From assembly GCA_036362985.1 (NCBI GenBank), contig JAYGXS010000004.1:46652189-46716188 (forward strand): a DNA stretch of 64,000 nt. The letters run 5' to 3'. The notes beneath the pieces are model-generated. The model made no database searches. It saw only the letters and a list, made by a program, of their open reading frames with translations, and was not told the DNA's origin. The position numbers and the translations under genes were made by a program. Positions 1-12,486 of this stretch are shown one piece after another. Position 1 is the first letter of the stretch, and each line of letters starts with the position of its first letter. This DNA is from Ligula intestinalis (Eukaryota; Platyhelminthes; Cestoda; Diphyllobothriidea; Diphyllobothriidae).

Positions 1-39
1 ATCTTAACATAAATAACAGTAACAGTATAAGGTATTGTC

Positions 40-120
40 TTTGGTGATGTATTCGCGATGGAATCGAAGCGTCAGGCGAATAAAATTCTTATCCCACCGA
101 TCACATCTACTTCTCGTACT
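40..120 (+). repeat. Decayed Penelope-like 3' terminus with hammerhead relic
   Basis: The string CGTCAGGCGAATAAA followed by a CACATC/TTCTCG tail matches the terminus behind the GIY-YIG fragment at 48.5 kb. The upstream part keeps a weak stem (ATTC, loop, GGAAT) and CGAAG, but the CTGANGA box has become TTGGTGA. It is therefore a relic of the same terminal repeat, not a working ribozyme. Confidence 0.5.
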
Positions 121-1040
121 TTTCTTTTCAATCCTTCTTGTTGGACATTTAAAATTAACAGTTACTTAGTGAACAGAGTGACTTCATAAGCCCGTATAAG
201 TTTGCTTTGCTTTATTCAAGGATTTAAGTAAACAAACTAGTTTTATCACGTTTAAATTTTTAACGTTGGGTGAGTCTCTGTACTCATCACTCCTAACAGA
301 AAAGATCAGAAAGTTTGTGGATTTCCCTTCCTTCGTTCTCAAGATGACCACATACACTCATAAGGTACACACCAACACCGACCTCACATTCTTAGTTGTG
401 GCTCTTCTGCCTCTATGTAATATAACACATTTTAACACATGTGGCTCGATGGCAGTTTAAATTATACATGATTTAATTCTACTTTGAAAAAGTACATATG
501 ATTTATCAAACATTTAAAGCACATTTAAAGTCAGCTAGGTTTTCCCCATACAAATTTAACTCAAAGTAGCCTAAACAGCGTGCATGAGTTACTCAACATT
601 CCTTCAGCTTACCTTTCAGTGTTTTCTTGCGATTGTTGTTGTGAAATGCGTCCCCACAAAGATCGTACTTTACGAATACCATGCTTTTGAATCGCCTGCT
701 CCTGCTCTAGATAGGATCGAGTTCCTGTATACTTCTGTTGTTTTGTAGTTAAAAAATACCCAACGATCATTTAATGCTTTCTTGAGAGCCCTTGTTCGCT
801 TGAGAAAATTATCCCAACGCGTTACTTCCTAAGCCCGCAAATCAAAGTTGCGAAAAATATATTTTTCGAAAACCTGCGGGTTTTTTCAAAAATGTCTATT
901 CAAGTTACTGTTTGGAAACCAGCTGTGAAATTCGCACATTAAAACTAGGTACTATGGGATGACACTGCATAGATACCATTGGAAGCACGTGGTAATTTGA
1001 CTCGTCTTTCGTATTGTCTTCAAAAGGTTTTGAAACAATA

Positions 1041-1437
1041 TACAGGGTGGCCCAACAATGTATACACATTGTAAATGATTGCAAACGTGGTGTTTACTGC
1101 AATTTTATCATTTAAAAATTAAAAAAACATTGACAAGTATCACTTTATTGTTTTTTTGCTGCATATTCTCAACCTGACGTTCATTTTGATCCAGACAATG
1201 CTGAAAACGCGAAGCAATCAAATCGTACACAGCATGAAACAATTTCCATGCTATTTGGACGCATTCATGTTCAATGGCTTCTCGAAATTCAATTATTTAA
1301 CATATAGTCCAAATTCAGTGAAAAAAACAATAAAATGATACTTGTAAATCTTTTGGCATTTGGAAATGATAAAATTATAATAAGCATCAAGTTTACAATC
1401 AGTTAAAATGTGTATGCATTTTTTGGTACACCCTGTA
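1041..1437. mobile_element. MITE, Tc1/mariner-type, about 0.4 kb
   Basis: The left end reads TACAGGGTGGCCCAACAATG and the right end, reverse-complemented, reads TACAGGGTGTACCAAAAAAT. These terminal inverted repeats continue into matching GTATACACATT / GCATACACATT blocks. The element is flanked by TA, the usual mariner target duplication. The interior has no transposase, but resembles the interior of the copy at 62346-62708, including a shared ATAAAATGATACTTGTA block. It is a non-autonomous family member; age and activity cannot be judged from two copies. Confidence 0.8.
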
Positions 1438-2307
1438 TATAACATTATCTTGACATCATAGGACACGGCCAACGTAATCAAACAGTTTCCTTCGTATGCA
1501 ACCTTGTACGTGGAAATTCATAATCGAAAACTCATATTTTTTGAGTCTAGCTCGTTGTGCTAAAACAGTAGCAATCTGTTTGCTTTTGGCGATCCGCTCG
1601 AAGTTGTCAATACCCTGTTTATTCTAAGGAAACGTCATTTCGTACTCCGGCGAAAATCAGGCTGCGTTTCGATCGCAAAATCTGACAGAAGCGTAACCAC
1701 AACAACCTCCCAGAAGCGCCTGTTCCATTTTAATCATCTACTTTTTATCCAAGCTTAGATTAGAAATCATCACCAGCCTCCCATCGTAGTGCACTTCACA
1801 AGGCCTTCTTTTTGGCTCTAGATAATCAAGGTTATGGTACATCTTTGTGATTCAGCCGGGATCACATCACCTGTAAGAACATCCTTTCACCAATATAGTT
1901 TGGATAAGTTTTACTCTTAAAGTCATCTGTGTTCACAGGTGTCATCACAGTCATGTTCAAGTTTTTTTTTAAAGGATCTAAGTACTAACGCGGACTGTGT
2001 GTACTTTGGAGGAGCCGATACATATTAGTTTTAATTTTACTGTGTTCGCAAGCACCAACGATTTCGTGTTCTAGCGCTGTAACTTTAATAGCGTCTACCT
2101 GATTTCCCGTATAGTTTGCACACGCTCATCTGTGTAAGGCATTTGTTACGTAACGCTGCCTCGGCTGTACGTTTGTCGCTAGTATATTTCTGCATGCATC
2201 GTACGCAAATTCCACCCCTTCCCCTGTTGTTTTGGAGTTTCTAGCCCGCTTTATCCTACTTTATATTGACCACATACTTTTATTTCCAGTTTCACAAATA
2301 ATTCAAC

Positions 2308-5300
2308 ATGCTCTTCGAGTTGGTGTTAGCGCTCATTGGCCTGTACATGATCCTGTCTTTCGTTCTCCTGCGATACCCACAACTTCTGCATAAGCGGCGA
2401 ACTCCGGCATTTAAGGCCGCTATGATTTGTCATCGTGGAGGTGAGTGCAGGCTTATCACACGTTTCCAATACATCTTAATTGTAGGCTCCGGGGAATTCT
2501 TGGAGAACACTATGGATGCATTTTCTGGGTAGGTTATTTCTTCGCCTCTACCTCTTGCCTCACCTTACAGATGTGTGGAACTGGGCTGTGATCTTATTGA
2601 GCTCGATTGTCAGCTGACTAAAGACGAGCAGGTTGTTGTCAGTCATGACAACGATCTTTCCCGGGGGACAGGCCAAAAGGTCTGCGTCTCTGATCTCGAC
2701 TTCAAGGACCTCCCCGAGTACTCAGCCTCCGTGAAAGTGCAGTTTGGCTTTGGTGAGTAGTGATTGGATGCTGATACATAATTATCGTGTTAATGCTCGT
2801 TTTGCATATGCCCCAAATTCGTTTCTATAAGTCAATCTCACCAAGGCTCCCACGAATCTTGTATTTTAAACTATCGCTGCGGCCTATTGACGCTGGCAAT
2901 CAAGGAGGTTTGAATTTGGTTATTTTTGCACTTAAAGGTGAAGAACATCGCGTGAAACCAGGTGCCTCTCGTCGTATACCTCTGTTGAGGAGCGTTTTCG
3001 AGGCCTTTCCAACAGTGCCAATCAATATTGACGTTAAGGTAGACAATGATCTCTTAATCCGCAAGGTAAATCCTTTTTTTACCGGCTTTGCTCGTTGCAC
3101 TCAATGACCGCTATCAATCACAACGGCCTTCAGAACTGGAGCTTAGCGGGTGATTAAGTTGGTCAGTTGGCTGTCCGATGAAGGCGAACTGAATTGGGCT
3201 AGCTTCCTGCGTTAGACACTGTCCGTCTAGAATACTCTAATCCTCAGGACATATTGTCTGAGTGTATCATCACTTCTGTTATGATTAAATAACGTGTTCT
3301 TTCGCTCTTTCACAGTAAGAAGGTTGACAGTCTTCCTCTCTTGCTCATACGGTGCGAAGCACCTTCATTTTACAATTGATAATCATCCAATGAATTTAAA
3401 TAGAATAGGACAGGAAGAGGATCCCTAGGATAGTATTTTACCCGTCCAACCTTTCGAACTCCTATGCTAGCCCATCGCCAAGGAATAAGCCAACTGTACA
3501 ACTCACTGCAAATTTATGTCATCTCCACCGGAAACAACCCTCCGCTGCGCCATTGGTTTGCTCGCACAGTGCTTGGTAATCGGCTGTTTGCTTAATGCTC
3601 CTAATGCTTGAGTTCCCTGTCGAATGCCACGCTTCCTGAAGTAGGCACGGAATTCCGTCCTCTGACTGGCGCACGATTCTCACGCTGCGTCCCGGTAAGG
3701 GCATGTAGACAGCTAGTAAGGGAAGCGTCTTTTTCTTTTTAACAGCGGGCTGACGCTCATGCATTTTCGTACGGGCCTGTTTTTCAGTTTCAACAACGTA
3801 CTTGGCTTTTCACAGTTGCATTCTACTTGGTAAATGACACTAGCTTTCTGGGAATTGGGTCCTTAGGGAGCATGAGTTGCCGGCGGCTTGTAACTCGTTG
3901 TTTGGGAGCGACGCCAAACACCGAATTCGTTCATCAGTAGGGTGCATCTCTGAGAAACACCAGTATTTCGGTTTTACTGTTCCCTCGGTTTCTTTCTTCT
4001 GGTTTTTCGCTTGAATTTTCCGAGAAAACTGCTAGGGCATCCGTTAACTACGAAGGATTTCTGCAGAAACTGAATCTCGACTTCCTTGTGGTCTAGCTCG
4101 GTGCAATGTGTTTCTACGCAGCAGTAGAGTGTTCTCACGAAGTTTCTTTTGTGCGAAACAGGGCGGTTGCTTTGAAAGCTTAGAATAGGAGAGGTATTCG
4201 TCATCTTCTCATGTGCAGTGAGGCTTACAGTTTCCCTATCCCTTGACGATTGGCTAACGTAAGTGTGAAACGTCAGCTGCATAAACTAATAGTCCCAGGA
4301 ATTACCATTCCTTCTTTTATTCAGTGGCGTGGGCGTCGTGTGTTTTTTTACAGCATTTGGAATAGATTTGTGTATATTGAAGTATGGGCATTCCAGCATC
4401 TATAAGTTGGAAGCCAAGTCGACTTGTCGGCGTGAAAGCAACATTTATTTCTTAAGTTTTCGACACCAGTTTCCCAGATCATCGTCAGATATATCGTAAT
4501 TTAAAAAAACGGTTTATTTTTAAAATGCACCTGTCCGAATTTGTGCGAGTAAAAGATCACTGTGTGGTATTATCGTGTTCGGATTGGCTGCTGTCCCTTC
4601 CATTTGTGCATTCGGCATCCGACTGAGCACATGGATTAGCGCAGTATTCATCCGAGTGTATGGCCTCTGGGAACTCTTGTAGCGTCTGAGTAATGTTTGT
4701 ACTTAAGGCGGAATCCCAGGTTGCAGATAAAAGGCAAGAGTCGCCAGAGTGAGGGCTTTACTGCTGCGCTCATGACCCTAAGTCGCTATCTCAAGCAGCA
4801 GTAGCCACCAGCGAAACCAGGGCTGATGTTGACTGCGTCCAGTCGTGCCCGAGAGTATGCGTGATGTGAGAGATGTGATGCTGACAGTTGCTTTTACATG
4901 ACTGAAGCGAGTTCAGTTGGTTTGCTATTACTGTGTTGCATTGCTCGAAAGGGGTGTCGCGTGTAGAGGCCCCCTGCTGCGTGGCCACGGGGTGGCGTGT
5001 TAAAGTGGCTCTTGAGAAATCGCGACTAGTTGGGCACGCGTGTGCGCACACCTGTGTGCGAGTGACTATCGGTCAAGCGTTTTAAGGTCAGTGAGCCTGA
5101 AACAGCTGCCCGTGACGATGCATGACTTTGGGACAGCGGGCCTGGGAGAATGAAGGGAGGACAGCATTGTTGGCTGTCCGCCACGCTCTCGACTGGTTCT
5201 TATTTGATCCTTTTGAGACACTTCACACGCTAAACTAATCGAACTGTCAAGTTCAAATGCCGTGAAGCCTTCACACGTCTTCTGAGTCCTCCTCTACGTT

Positions 5301-8300
5301 TAAAAAAGAATATACGGTGTCAGGTAGAGTAAGGTGTTGTTTGCTATCCTTATCAGTCCGTGTAAAGTCGCACTCCTCTTCATTCCTCGCCAATCCAGGT
5401 TTTCACTCCCTCAGGTAGCTGCTGTTTGGCCACGCAGTCCAGTTTTAGTTTTCAGTCTGCCTCTGGGCGCACTGCGCCCCCCTCCCACCACCACCACCAC
5501 CACCACCACCACCACCACCACCACCACCACCACCACCACCACCACCACCACCACCACCACCACCACCACCACCACCACCACCATCACCANNNNNNNNNNN
5601 NNNNNNNNNNNNNNNNNNNNNNNNNNNNNNNNNNNNNNNNNNNNNNNNNNNNNNNNNNNNNNNNNNNNNNNNNNNNNNNNNNNNNNNNNNNNNNNNNNNN
5701 NNNNNNNNNNNNNNNNNNNNNNNNNNNNNNNNNNNNNNNNNNNNNNNNNNNNNNNNNNNNNNNNNNNNNNNNNNNNNNNNNNNNNNNNNNNNNNNNNNNN
5801 NNNNNNNNNNNNNNNNNNNNNNNNNNNNNNNNNNNNNNNNNNNNNNNNNNNNNNNNNNNNNNNNNNNNNNNNNNNNNNNNNNNNNNNNNNNNNNNNNNNN
5901 NNNNNNNNNNNNNNNNNNNNNNNNNNNNNNNNNNNNNNNNNNNNNNNNNNNNNNNCACCACCACCACCACCACCACCACCACCACCACCACCACCACCAC
6001 CAACACCACCACCACCTGCATGAGGCGTTGCAGAGGTGCCTTCAGCATAGGTGAGCCCAGAACTGTCCTAGCATACACGCTATAAACGGGGCAGGTTTCT
6101 TTTTTCCACTGTCTGCAGCAAATAAATGTTCGAATTAATCTAGATATGTTGATCGTCAATTGTTTGATACATGACCGCGGAAGTAAGGTTGAAAAACGTT
6201 TTTGTCCTCTGGTGGATGAGCTCTAACCCATGTACGAGAAATCAAAAGGCATACACAAGGGTTACTGCCCACTTTCCTCTGCCCTCAGCCAGCGTCTTTC
6301 CTCTTCTATTTCCTACTCACCCTTTTTTCGACTCCTCTCAGATATCAGACATGATCACGGAGTTTAATAGAGAGGAGATTACAGTGTGGGGCGGTTTCTC
6401 TGACATTGTGAACAAAAAGTGCCGCAGCGAGAATCCCCGCATTCCCACATTTTTTCCTATCAAAGAGGTGATTCGGATACTGTTCAAGTACTACCTCGGC
6501 CTGCTTCCTTTCCTACCCATTAAAGATGACTTTTTTGAGATTCCTCTGATCCGACACTTCTTGTAAGTTAAACAAATTTGTCTATTTTCTTTCACTAATG
6601 TTTTTTTTACTGCCCACCTGAAAGCTTATCTTGTTGCCTTTTAGCCGGATGCCTAACGTCGTTGAATACCTGACTTCCTGGATTTCCACGTAAGCTAAAC
6701 ACTTCAGAAGTGGCATCATAAAATGTGGTATATTTTTTTACGGTTGGTTTCAGATTAAATCTAGTTACCTATTTTGAAATGGAGAAGCAAAGACTCGAAT
6801 AATAATTTTTTACTTTGCTTGCTGTCTTTGTCATGGTGAAGTTCAAACCCAGTCTGCATACAGGTCAAATTTATCCTGAAAAGATCTTCAGTTGCGATTG
6901 GGGCACCATTCACGGTCACGGGAGGGCGAAATTCATTTATATGTCCTGTTAGTAAGTCTGAATACGGAGTTAACGTTTTACTGTTGGGATCACCATGGGT
7001 AACCGTATAGCGACTATCACTCAACAGTTATGAAGTAGGAAAGACACAAGAATGAGGACCCCGGTAATATACATAGCCTTGCGCAAAATCCCAGGAATTC
7101 ATAAATACTCCTGTGTCCCGATCCTAACCCAGGCCTCAACCCTAACATTAATAATAATCCGACTCCCACTGGCAATCAGCGCAAGGTCGGGGCAAAACGA
7201 CAGTTTCTGGTTCATTTGCTCTCATCAGCCAGCGATATCGAATTATCACATCCCAGTAGAATTTCTTTTGTTTGTCATTGCCCTTCCGACCGCAGCTCAC
7301 AATTATGTCAGGTTAGCTTACTACGTATCAGTATCAGTTTATTGAGGGAAAGATAAGCGAATGCTTTTGAACTCCCTGTTGGTAACAGGATGATAGGAAA
7401 TAAGTTGATACAAAGAAAACTTTAAAATGTACGACAGTTACATGTTCCGGGAAAGCAATCCCCATAAAATATGGCAGAAAAATATATGGCTACTTGCAAA
7501 TCGCGAGTAGTATAATTTGATGCAGTGTATATGATAAGCAATGCGATTCATTGTAAAGTGATTCATTGTAATCTGATGAAGGACTTTTTACCTTCATTGC
7601 GTTTGCTTTATATGCTATGGTAACTCCCCTCCATCGTCATCTATTGCACTAGCATCCCCCACTTCCTGCGCTTCGGTGCTCCGGATGACGTGATTTTGCG
7701 GCGGATCGTCCGTCTGACCGACTGGTAAGTGCCTCTTGCATTTTAGCGCCTTTCTCTTGCTGCTTCCAACATTCTTTTGCTTTGCAATTTTGCCTGCTGT
7801 CGAAGCATTTGCCTTTCTCTCTCTATCTCTCTCTCTCTCACTCTTTTAGGCTTTTGCGGTCACCGAAATTGTATGCTCACCTGAAGGCACGGGGGATACC
7901 TGTGAGTTTTAGGCCCAATGAACTGTTTTCTTCCCCACCAAATTCCTAATCATCGGATCAGAAAAGTAGTTATTATTGTTCTTCTTTTACTACAAGGCCT
8001 ACCGCACAGTTCTTGTGCGGTGCGTGATTTAACCTGCGTTAGAAGTTGAATAGAAAAAAGGACCTCAAGCAACATAGCAGCTTTGCTCCTCATACTGTAA
8101 TTATGGAAAAGGCAAACTCGCAGCACTACGTTGATGAAAAAAAAAACAGGCGCATCGCTTCTGACACACCCAAAATTTTCCGTTATCGACACGTTTTCCT
8201 TCCAGCGCTGGTCGAAGCTGTGTTTGTCGTACTTTGGGACACGTTGTTCTGTGACTTCAGTTCCCCAATCAAAAAATTAAACGCGTTTCTTTATTTTTAT

Positions 8301-10388
8301 TCGGGACTTTAATATGACACGTGTTTTCTTTGGAGCTATTGAAAATAAGACAGTCGTAAGGGTTTGGACACGGAATTTAATGTTTATGTACCCAGTGCCA
8401 CTGTTGGTTGTTCACTTCTGTCATACAGTGTTTGGAGTGCTGCTTGTGATGGAAGTCCTTTTTGCACGCACGCCTAGTCTTAAACGTGTCTGTACACAAG
8501 TACACAGAGAGCTCACCATCAGACAGTGTTGCCGTCAGACACACGCATATTTAGCTTTTCTTGCGGTATTCCTTCAACTCGTCTATGTTACCCGCCGCCG
8601 AGGCTATCATTTGGCGCCATACATGAATCCCCGGATCGAATCTCGAAGCGTTTGGCTGAAATGCATGACGCTCAGCGGCGTCTTGGTTCAAACCTCAGGT
8701 CTTCTTGCTTTTAACTCGGACTGTAGCTGACTGATGACGCATAATTAGCCAGAATTGGCTTTCCTAGTTTTTTTCGTCTTCCGCTTTGGTCGTCATTCAT
8801 TTAACCCTTACAAGAATTCCACCATCCACCTGATGTAGTATCCTTAGACTATTTGGACTTATTACGACCGCTTATTGTGCAATCCAGTCTACTGAACAAA
8901 TTTAGAACTCTACTTCTTGTTTTACCGTGCACCATATTTTTCTGCACTATAAGGTGCACTTAAAAGCTTTCATTTTTCTCGAAAAACGACAATGCGCCTT
9001 ATATATCGATAAATGATCGTTACTGAACTCGATGCGAATCGATATATAAGGTGCTTCGAGTTATAAAGCGCGCAGTCGTTTTTTGAGAAAATTAGTTGCA
9101 CCTCATAGTCCGGAAAGCATGGCATATGAGACGCTAGCGCTCTAGTACTTCTGATTTCGTCTATCAGGAATCGAAATAAGAGTGGTTCGAACGTGGATGG
9201 GAATATCATACCACATCTATGACTCATATTCACACCTCTAACACTTCCACCACGTGGGATCCGAGGCAGGTGTGGCGGCCCCAGTCGCGCCAGCCACCTG
9301 CGCCTTCCCCTTCCTCTGTTCTCCACGTTTTCATGACACCGGGCCTAGGTGAGGGGGCGGGAGGGAGTGCGGTAGGTGGAGCGAAAGTCTACTGCAGTAG
9401 TCGCCGGTTATTAAGCCCACGGTTAATAGGCCCAGCCGCGTATTAAGCCCAAATCAGCTTGGGACGGCATTTTATATGGCAAAATCCGCCGGCTAATAAG
9501 CCCAGTTGCCGGCTACAAAGCCCACTTTGCCAACAGTATAGAGTCTGCAGGCATCAGATTTCACAAAATTCGACGATTTCTGGTGGTTGGAGAAGGACCT
9601 CAAAGAGCACTTGCGAGTGAAGTTTCTTCCAAAACAACTGACACTAGACCGCTTTTTTTAAACGTGTAGCAAATCATTTTTTTGCTCCTGTTATTACGTA
9701 AAATACAGACAAACGACATTCTTTTCTTGTACATAACCAAGCTCTTCGCATAATACAGTACGTATGTATTGTATAGTGCCTACCCTGCGTTTGCTAATCA
9801 AGAACAAGGACTCTCCGGTTATTGCGCCCGCCGCTTATTAAGCCCAATTTGGTCTGGGTCCGAGGTGGGCTTAATAGCCAGCGATTACTGTACCACTAAA
9901 AAACAAATCCACACGTGAGTCACTGCGATTGCCTTCCGCTTGCTAAAGCACGCAACAGACGTAGTCGAAATCAGCATTGGAACCTTTATCCGCTTAAAGA
10001 CCTAGAAGCCTTACGCTCATTCAGTCTGATAGCATACCCTGCACCTATTGTTTTGACCACTTTCATTTGAAGAAGAGGTGCTGCTTATAAAACCTCATCC
10101 GTACTACACCACACACACCTCTAAATATCGCCCACACCGTTAGTATAGCCTGACTGACCGCTTACCCCTTCCCTCATTTTGCAGGTCTTTATTTGGGTCT
10201 GTAACACGACAGAAGACTTTGACCTGGTCTTTGCTTCCGGCGGACAGGGCGTAGTCACCGACTATCCTTCGCGCCTCCTAGCCTACCTGGACCAGCACCC
10301 CGAAATTGACCGTGGCCTGTTCACGAGCCTGAAGGCCGATGGTGCTGTGCGGCGCTTGGCTACTACGCAAGAACAGCACACATCGTAA
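2308..10388 (+). CDS. Glycerophosphodiester phosphodiesterase, GDPD1/GDPD4-like, membrane-anchored, nine exons
   Basis: Exons: 2308-2440, 2486-2528, 2571-2752, 2938-3065, 6342-6562, 6645-6689, 7653-7724, 7850-7901 and 10185-10388. All introns are GT-AG, all phases match, and the sum is 1080 nt (359 residues plus stop). The chosen ATG opens a hydrophobic anchor (residues 5-21). The catalytic core follows: HRGG (His42, Arg43), LENT (Glu51), IELD (Glu69, Asp71) and SHD (His84). Later family blocks are present: PLLRSVFEAFP, NIDVKV, EITVWG, FIWVCNTTEDF and GVVTDYP. Family members hydrolyse glycerophosphodiesters; vertebrate GDPD1/GDPD4 act as lysophospholipase D at membranes. The last 30 or so residues, after the TDYP block, are longer than in typical relatives and have no match I know. 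The intron at 3066-6341 contains a CAC microsatellite with an assembly gap, and the one at 7902-10184 contains two MITEs. Recognition is strong; the exact substrate is inference. Confidence 0.93.
4451..4488 (-). ncRNA. Hammerhead-ribozyme-like motif in GDPD intron 4
   Basis: On the minus strand CTGACGA is followed by a stem-loop (GATCTGG, GAAA, CTGGTGTC, imperfect) and CGAAAACTTAAG. The conserved CTGANGA and GAAA boxes are intact, and helix III would be the palindrome CTTAAG. The following AAATAAA resembles the tails of the Penelope-associated copies elsewhere in the window. Helix I is not obvious, so this is a candidate or relic. Confidence 0.45.
5487..6015 (+). repeat. (CAC)n microsatellite containing an assembly gap
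   Basis: An uninterrupted CAC/ACC trinucleotide tract enters a run of N at 5590-5955 and leaves it in the same repeat. The true length is therefore unknown. The tract lies in GDPD intron 4. The histidine, threonine or proline runs that appear when it is translated are artefacts of the repeat. Confidence 0.97.
7819..7841 (+). repeat. Short CT-rich tract at a splice acceptor
   Basis: A CTCTCTAT/CTCTCT run sits just ahead of the acceptor for GDPD exon 8 (7850) and acts as its polypyrimidine tract. Confidence 0.7.
8942..9112. mobile_element. Small palindromic MITE
   Basis: Two nested inverted repeats are visible. The outer arms start at GCACTATAAGGTGCAC (8944) and at its imperfect complement GTTGCACCTCATAGT (9095), each joined to a GTCGTTTTT/AAAAACGAC block. 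The inner arms are GCGCCTTATATATCGAT and ATCGATATATAAGGTGC. Such nested palindromes with AAGGTGC repeats are typical of short non-autonomous DNA elements. No coding sequence and no clear target duplication were seen. Confidence 0.6.
9395..9890. mobile_element. Pogo/Tigger-like MITE with repeated TTAAGCCC motifs
   Basis: The left end is CAGTAGTCGCCGGTTATTAA and the reverse-complemented right end is CAGTAATCGCTGGCTATTAA, with TA next to the right end. Subterminal copies of a GCCGGCTAWTAAGCCCA-like motif recur near 9401, 9440, 9490, 9510 and 9825, in the manner of transposase-binding repeats. There is no transposase inside, so it is non-autonomous. The pogo/Tigger assignment rests on the CAGT terminus and is tentative. 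Confidence 0.7.
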
Positions 10389-11444
10389 GGACGCGCGCCA
10401 ATCGCATGCGGCAGTATGCCTCTCTTCCTGTCCATTCTGTGCAGGCTCAAGCTAACAACCCAATGGGTCTTTTCGGGAACTCACACTCTCCTGCATTCTT
10501 CTTTCAGTGAACTCTCTTACTCATTCTGTACCGTTGTCCACGGACTTTTGCTTCCGTTTATTTTACGATCCTCCTGTAATGCTACTTCCTTGCTCCTATT
10601 TGGTGTACGTCTGGTTTTCTGTGCGTCCTTTTAGCCATATTTTATAATCTCTTTATTTTAGTCTTCATATAGTCTTTTCTTTTTATAAGAAAACGAACCG
10701 TGTAATGCTTTTTTCTGTCCCGTTTTGCGTAAAATTATGTCAGTTTCATTTTACACAATAACTCGCTCTGTGCCTATCCAGTCTTGTGTTCTTGCCCCTC
10801 CTCTTCCTTGACCACATGCTGCATTCGGCCGATTCCGTGTAGCTGGTTCTGTTCCCTCTATTATCACGAATTTTTCTGCCCTCCTAGTTAGTTGGGGGCT
10901 TGCAAACCCAGATGGGAAGATCCCTTAGTCTCGCTGTTAGTGTAATACCGAAAGCGGACAAACAGCGCAGTCGTCACAAATTAATGCAGTTTGCGCTTGT
11001 AGCGACCAGCCAGTCTTGGCAGTCTGCGGTATTTTATGTCAATGCTAGGACATCCATTTTGATCTCAGTTCAGTCAGCATTCCAACAAACATCACGCCAG
11101 GGGAGGGGCGGGCGATCACGCAATCCTATCCACCTCTTCTACGACGAATGCCTTTCCCTGGTGGAAAGAGAGAATCCTTATGAAGTTCAGGTTAGCAGAT
11201 CAAAAGTGGACTGATTCACCCTCCCCTGTCAACTGACACCTGAGTAGTGGCCGAATGGTCTCGGGATGTATCCTCCGAGTAGGTTATGTTCCTTAACCTT
11301 GATTACACTCCCGTCTTAGGCATCTGAAAAAGCTCTAATTCAGTTGCTGCACTGGTGTTGTTCATTCTGGACGCATTACTCAATTTGCGCCGCAGCCTCA
11401 TCCGATAGTCAAATCCATCTTACCTATTCTCCACTTGTTCTGCA
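10389..11444. other. Intergenic stretch after GDPD, nothing recognised
   Basis: This follows the GDPD stop codon and should contain its 3' UTR. I see T-rich sequence but no clear AATAAA signal. A tRNA-like string near 11233-11290 was considered and rejected. The stretch ends where the Penelope pseudo-LTR begins. Confidence 0.5.
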
Positions 11445-11852
11445 CACACTGGAAACCGGCCACAAGTTCGCATGGGAGAACACACGGATTGTTGGCAGTT
11501 GCCCAACTAGAAAAGGCCATGAATTCCTAGAAGCAATGCACTCAGATGAGGCATGCATCAACAGGTATATTGATTTGGACGCTAGCTACGGTTACCTCAA
11601 AGCTAAATTAAATACGCAGCACCAAATCACAGATGTCAGCCAAAATACGGAAAGCACATAACATCTACGAGCACGGACCAAAGCTCCTACCAATGGGCGC
11701 ATACGTACGAGGAATATTGATTTTCTCAACGTTTAAACATGTTAGTTGTTCGTTGCGCAATTTTTCTACGTCTGACGACGACCGGTGGGTCCGTGTCGAA
11801 AATTTACGCAATAAAATTGAAAAAATTTCCCAAAGTAATTCTTATTCTGATA
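11445..11852 (+). repeat. 5' pseudo-LTR of the Penelope-like element
   Basis: Nearly identical to 18631-19040. It contains the C-terminal part of the GIY-YIG region (ETGHKFAWENTRIVG) and the following untranslated part, ending at TTCTTATTCTGATA in both copies. Its left limit is a truncation inside the coding region, as expected for a partial tandem unit. Confidence 0.85.
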
Positions 11853-12087
11853 ATTAATATCTTGTGATGCAAATATTTCAATACTTACGTATGAATTTCG
11901 ACCGAAGTGTCTTACTTTATGCCCCACAATTGGAAGAATGTGCAATCCGCGAAATTCACACGCGAGAACAATTATCATATTTACACCGATGTCGGAGCAA
12001 CAGGATTGTACCAAAGTCTGTGCAAGTAAAGCCTGCTATAAAGCCATCTCAGGGCTTCCGAGCTGCTATCCGTTACGGCCATGAAAT

Positions 12088-12278
12088 TGTAGTGAAACTG
12101 AACTGACCCTTTGTTTTAATTAGTTAAAGATGCCTTGCATGAACTGACACAACTTTTAAATAACACGTTGAACAAGCTTGTTTATTTACCCACAAGCGAC
12201 TTTGTTCTTATTTACTAGTTCGTAACCGTTGGGATACTCCTATCTCAGATTCTTGGATAGACTATATCGTATCCTACA
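12088..12278 (+). repeat. 5' LTR
   Basis: TG...CA-bounded repeat identical by eye to 16490-16680. It should carry the promoter of the retrotransposon; no clear TATA box was recognised. Confidence 0.93.
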
Positions 12279-12279
12279 T

Positions 12280-12291
12280 TGGTGACCCCGA
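12280..12291 (+). promoter_or_regulatory. Primer-binding site, tRNA-Trp
   Basis: TGGTGACCCCGA begins two bases after the 5' LTR. It is complementary to the CCA-ended 3' terminus of eukaryotic tRNA-Trp over 12 bases. CsRn1-clade elements are known to use this primer. Confidence 0.85.
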
Positions 12292-12486
12292 TTTATAATT
12301 GCACTTTCAATTGCTAACAATTACTACACTGTTTCGCCCTCATTTTCTCGCCGCAAAGTGTGTCCGCCGATTTCTGAATTCACACCTCGGATTGTTAACC
12401 AATAGACAGACTGCGTTTATTTTCCTACCCCCATCATTCCAGTGACTAATCCTGTCTCGCCCGCACATTTTGTGACCTTTGACATC

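Larger units (their letters stand above)
1..2307. other. Upstream intergenic stretch, no host gene seen
   Basis: No coding exon could be supported here. The stretch holds a degenerate Penelope/hammerhead-like 3' end near the left edge (about 40-120) and one MITE (1041-1437), both listed separately. The rest, including the 860 bases directly before the GDPD start codon, is A+T-rich sequence in which I recognise neither a TATA box nor a CpG-type promoter. Confidence 0.6.

Noticed and set aside
5334..6159. Long open frames rich in His, Thr or Pro (plus) and Val (minus)
   Set aside because: They are translations of the CAC microsatellite and of the N gap.
11233..11290. tRNA-like string GTGGCCGAATGGTCTCGGGA
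   Set aside because: No B box and no acceptor or anticodon stem can be formed.
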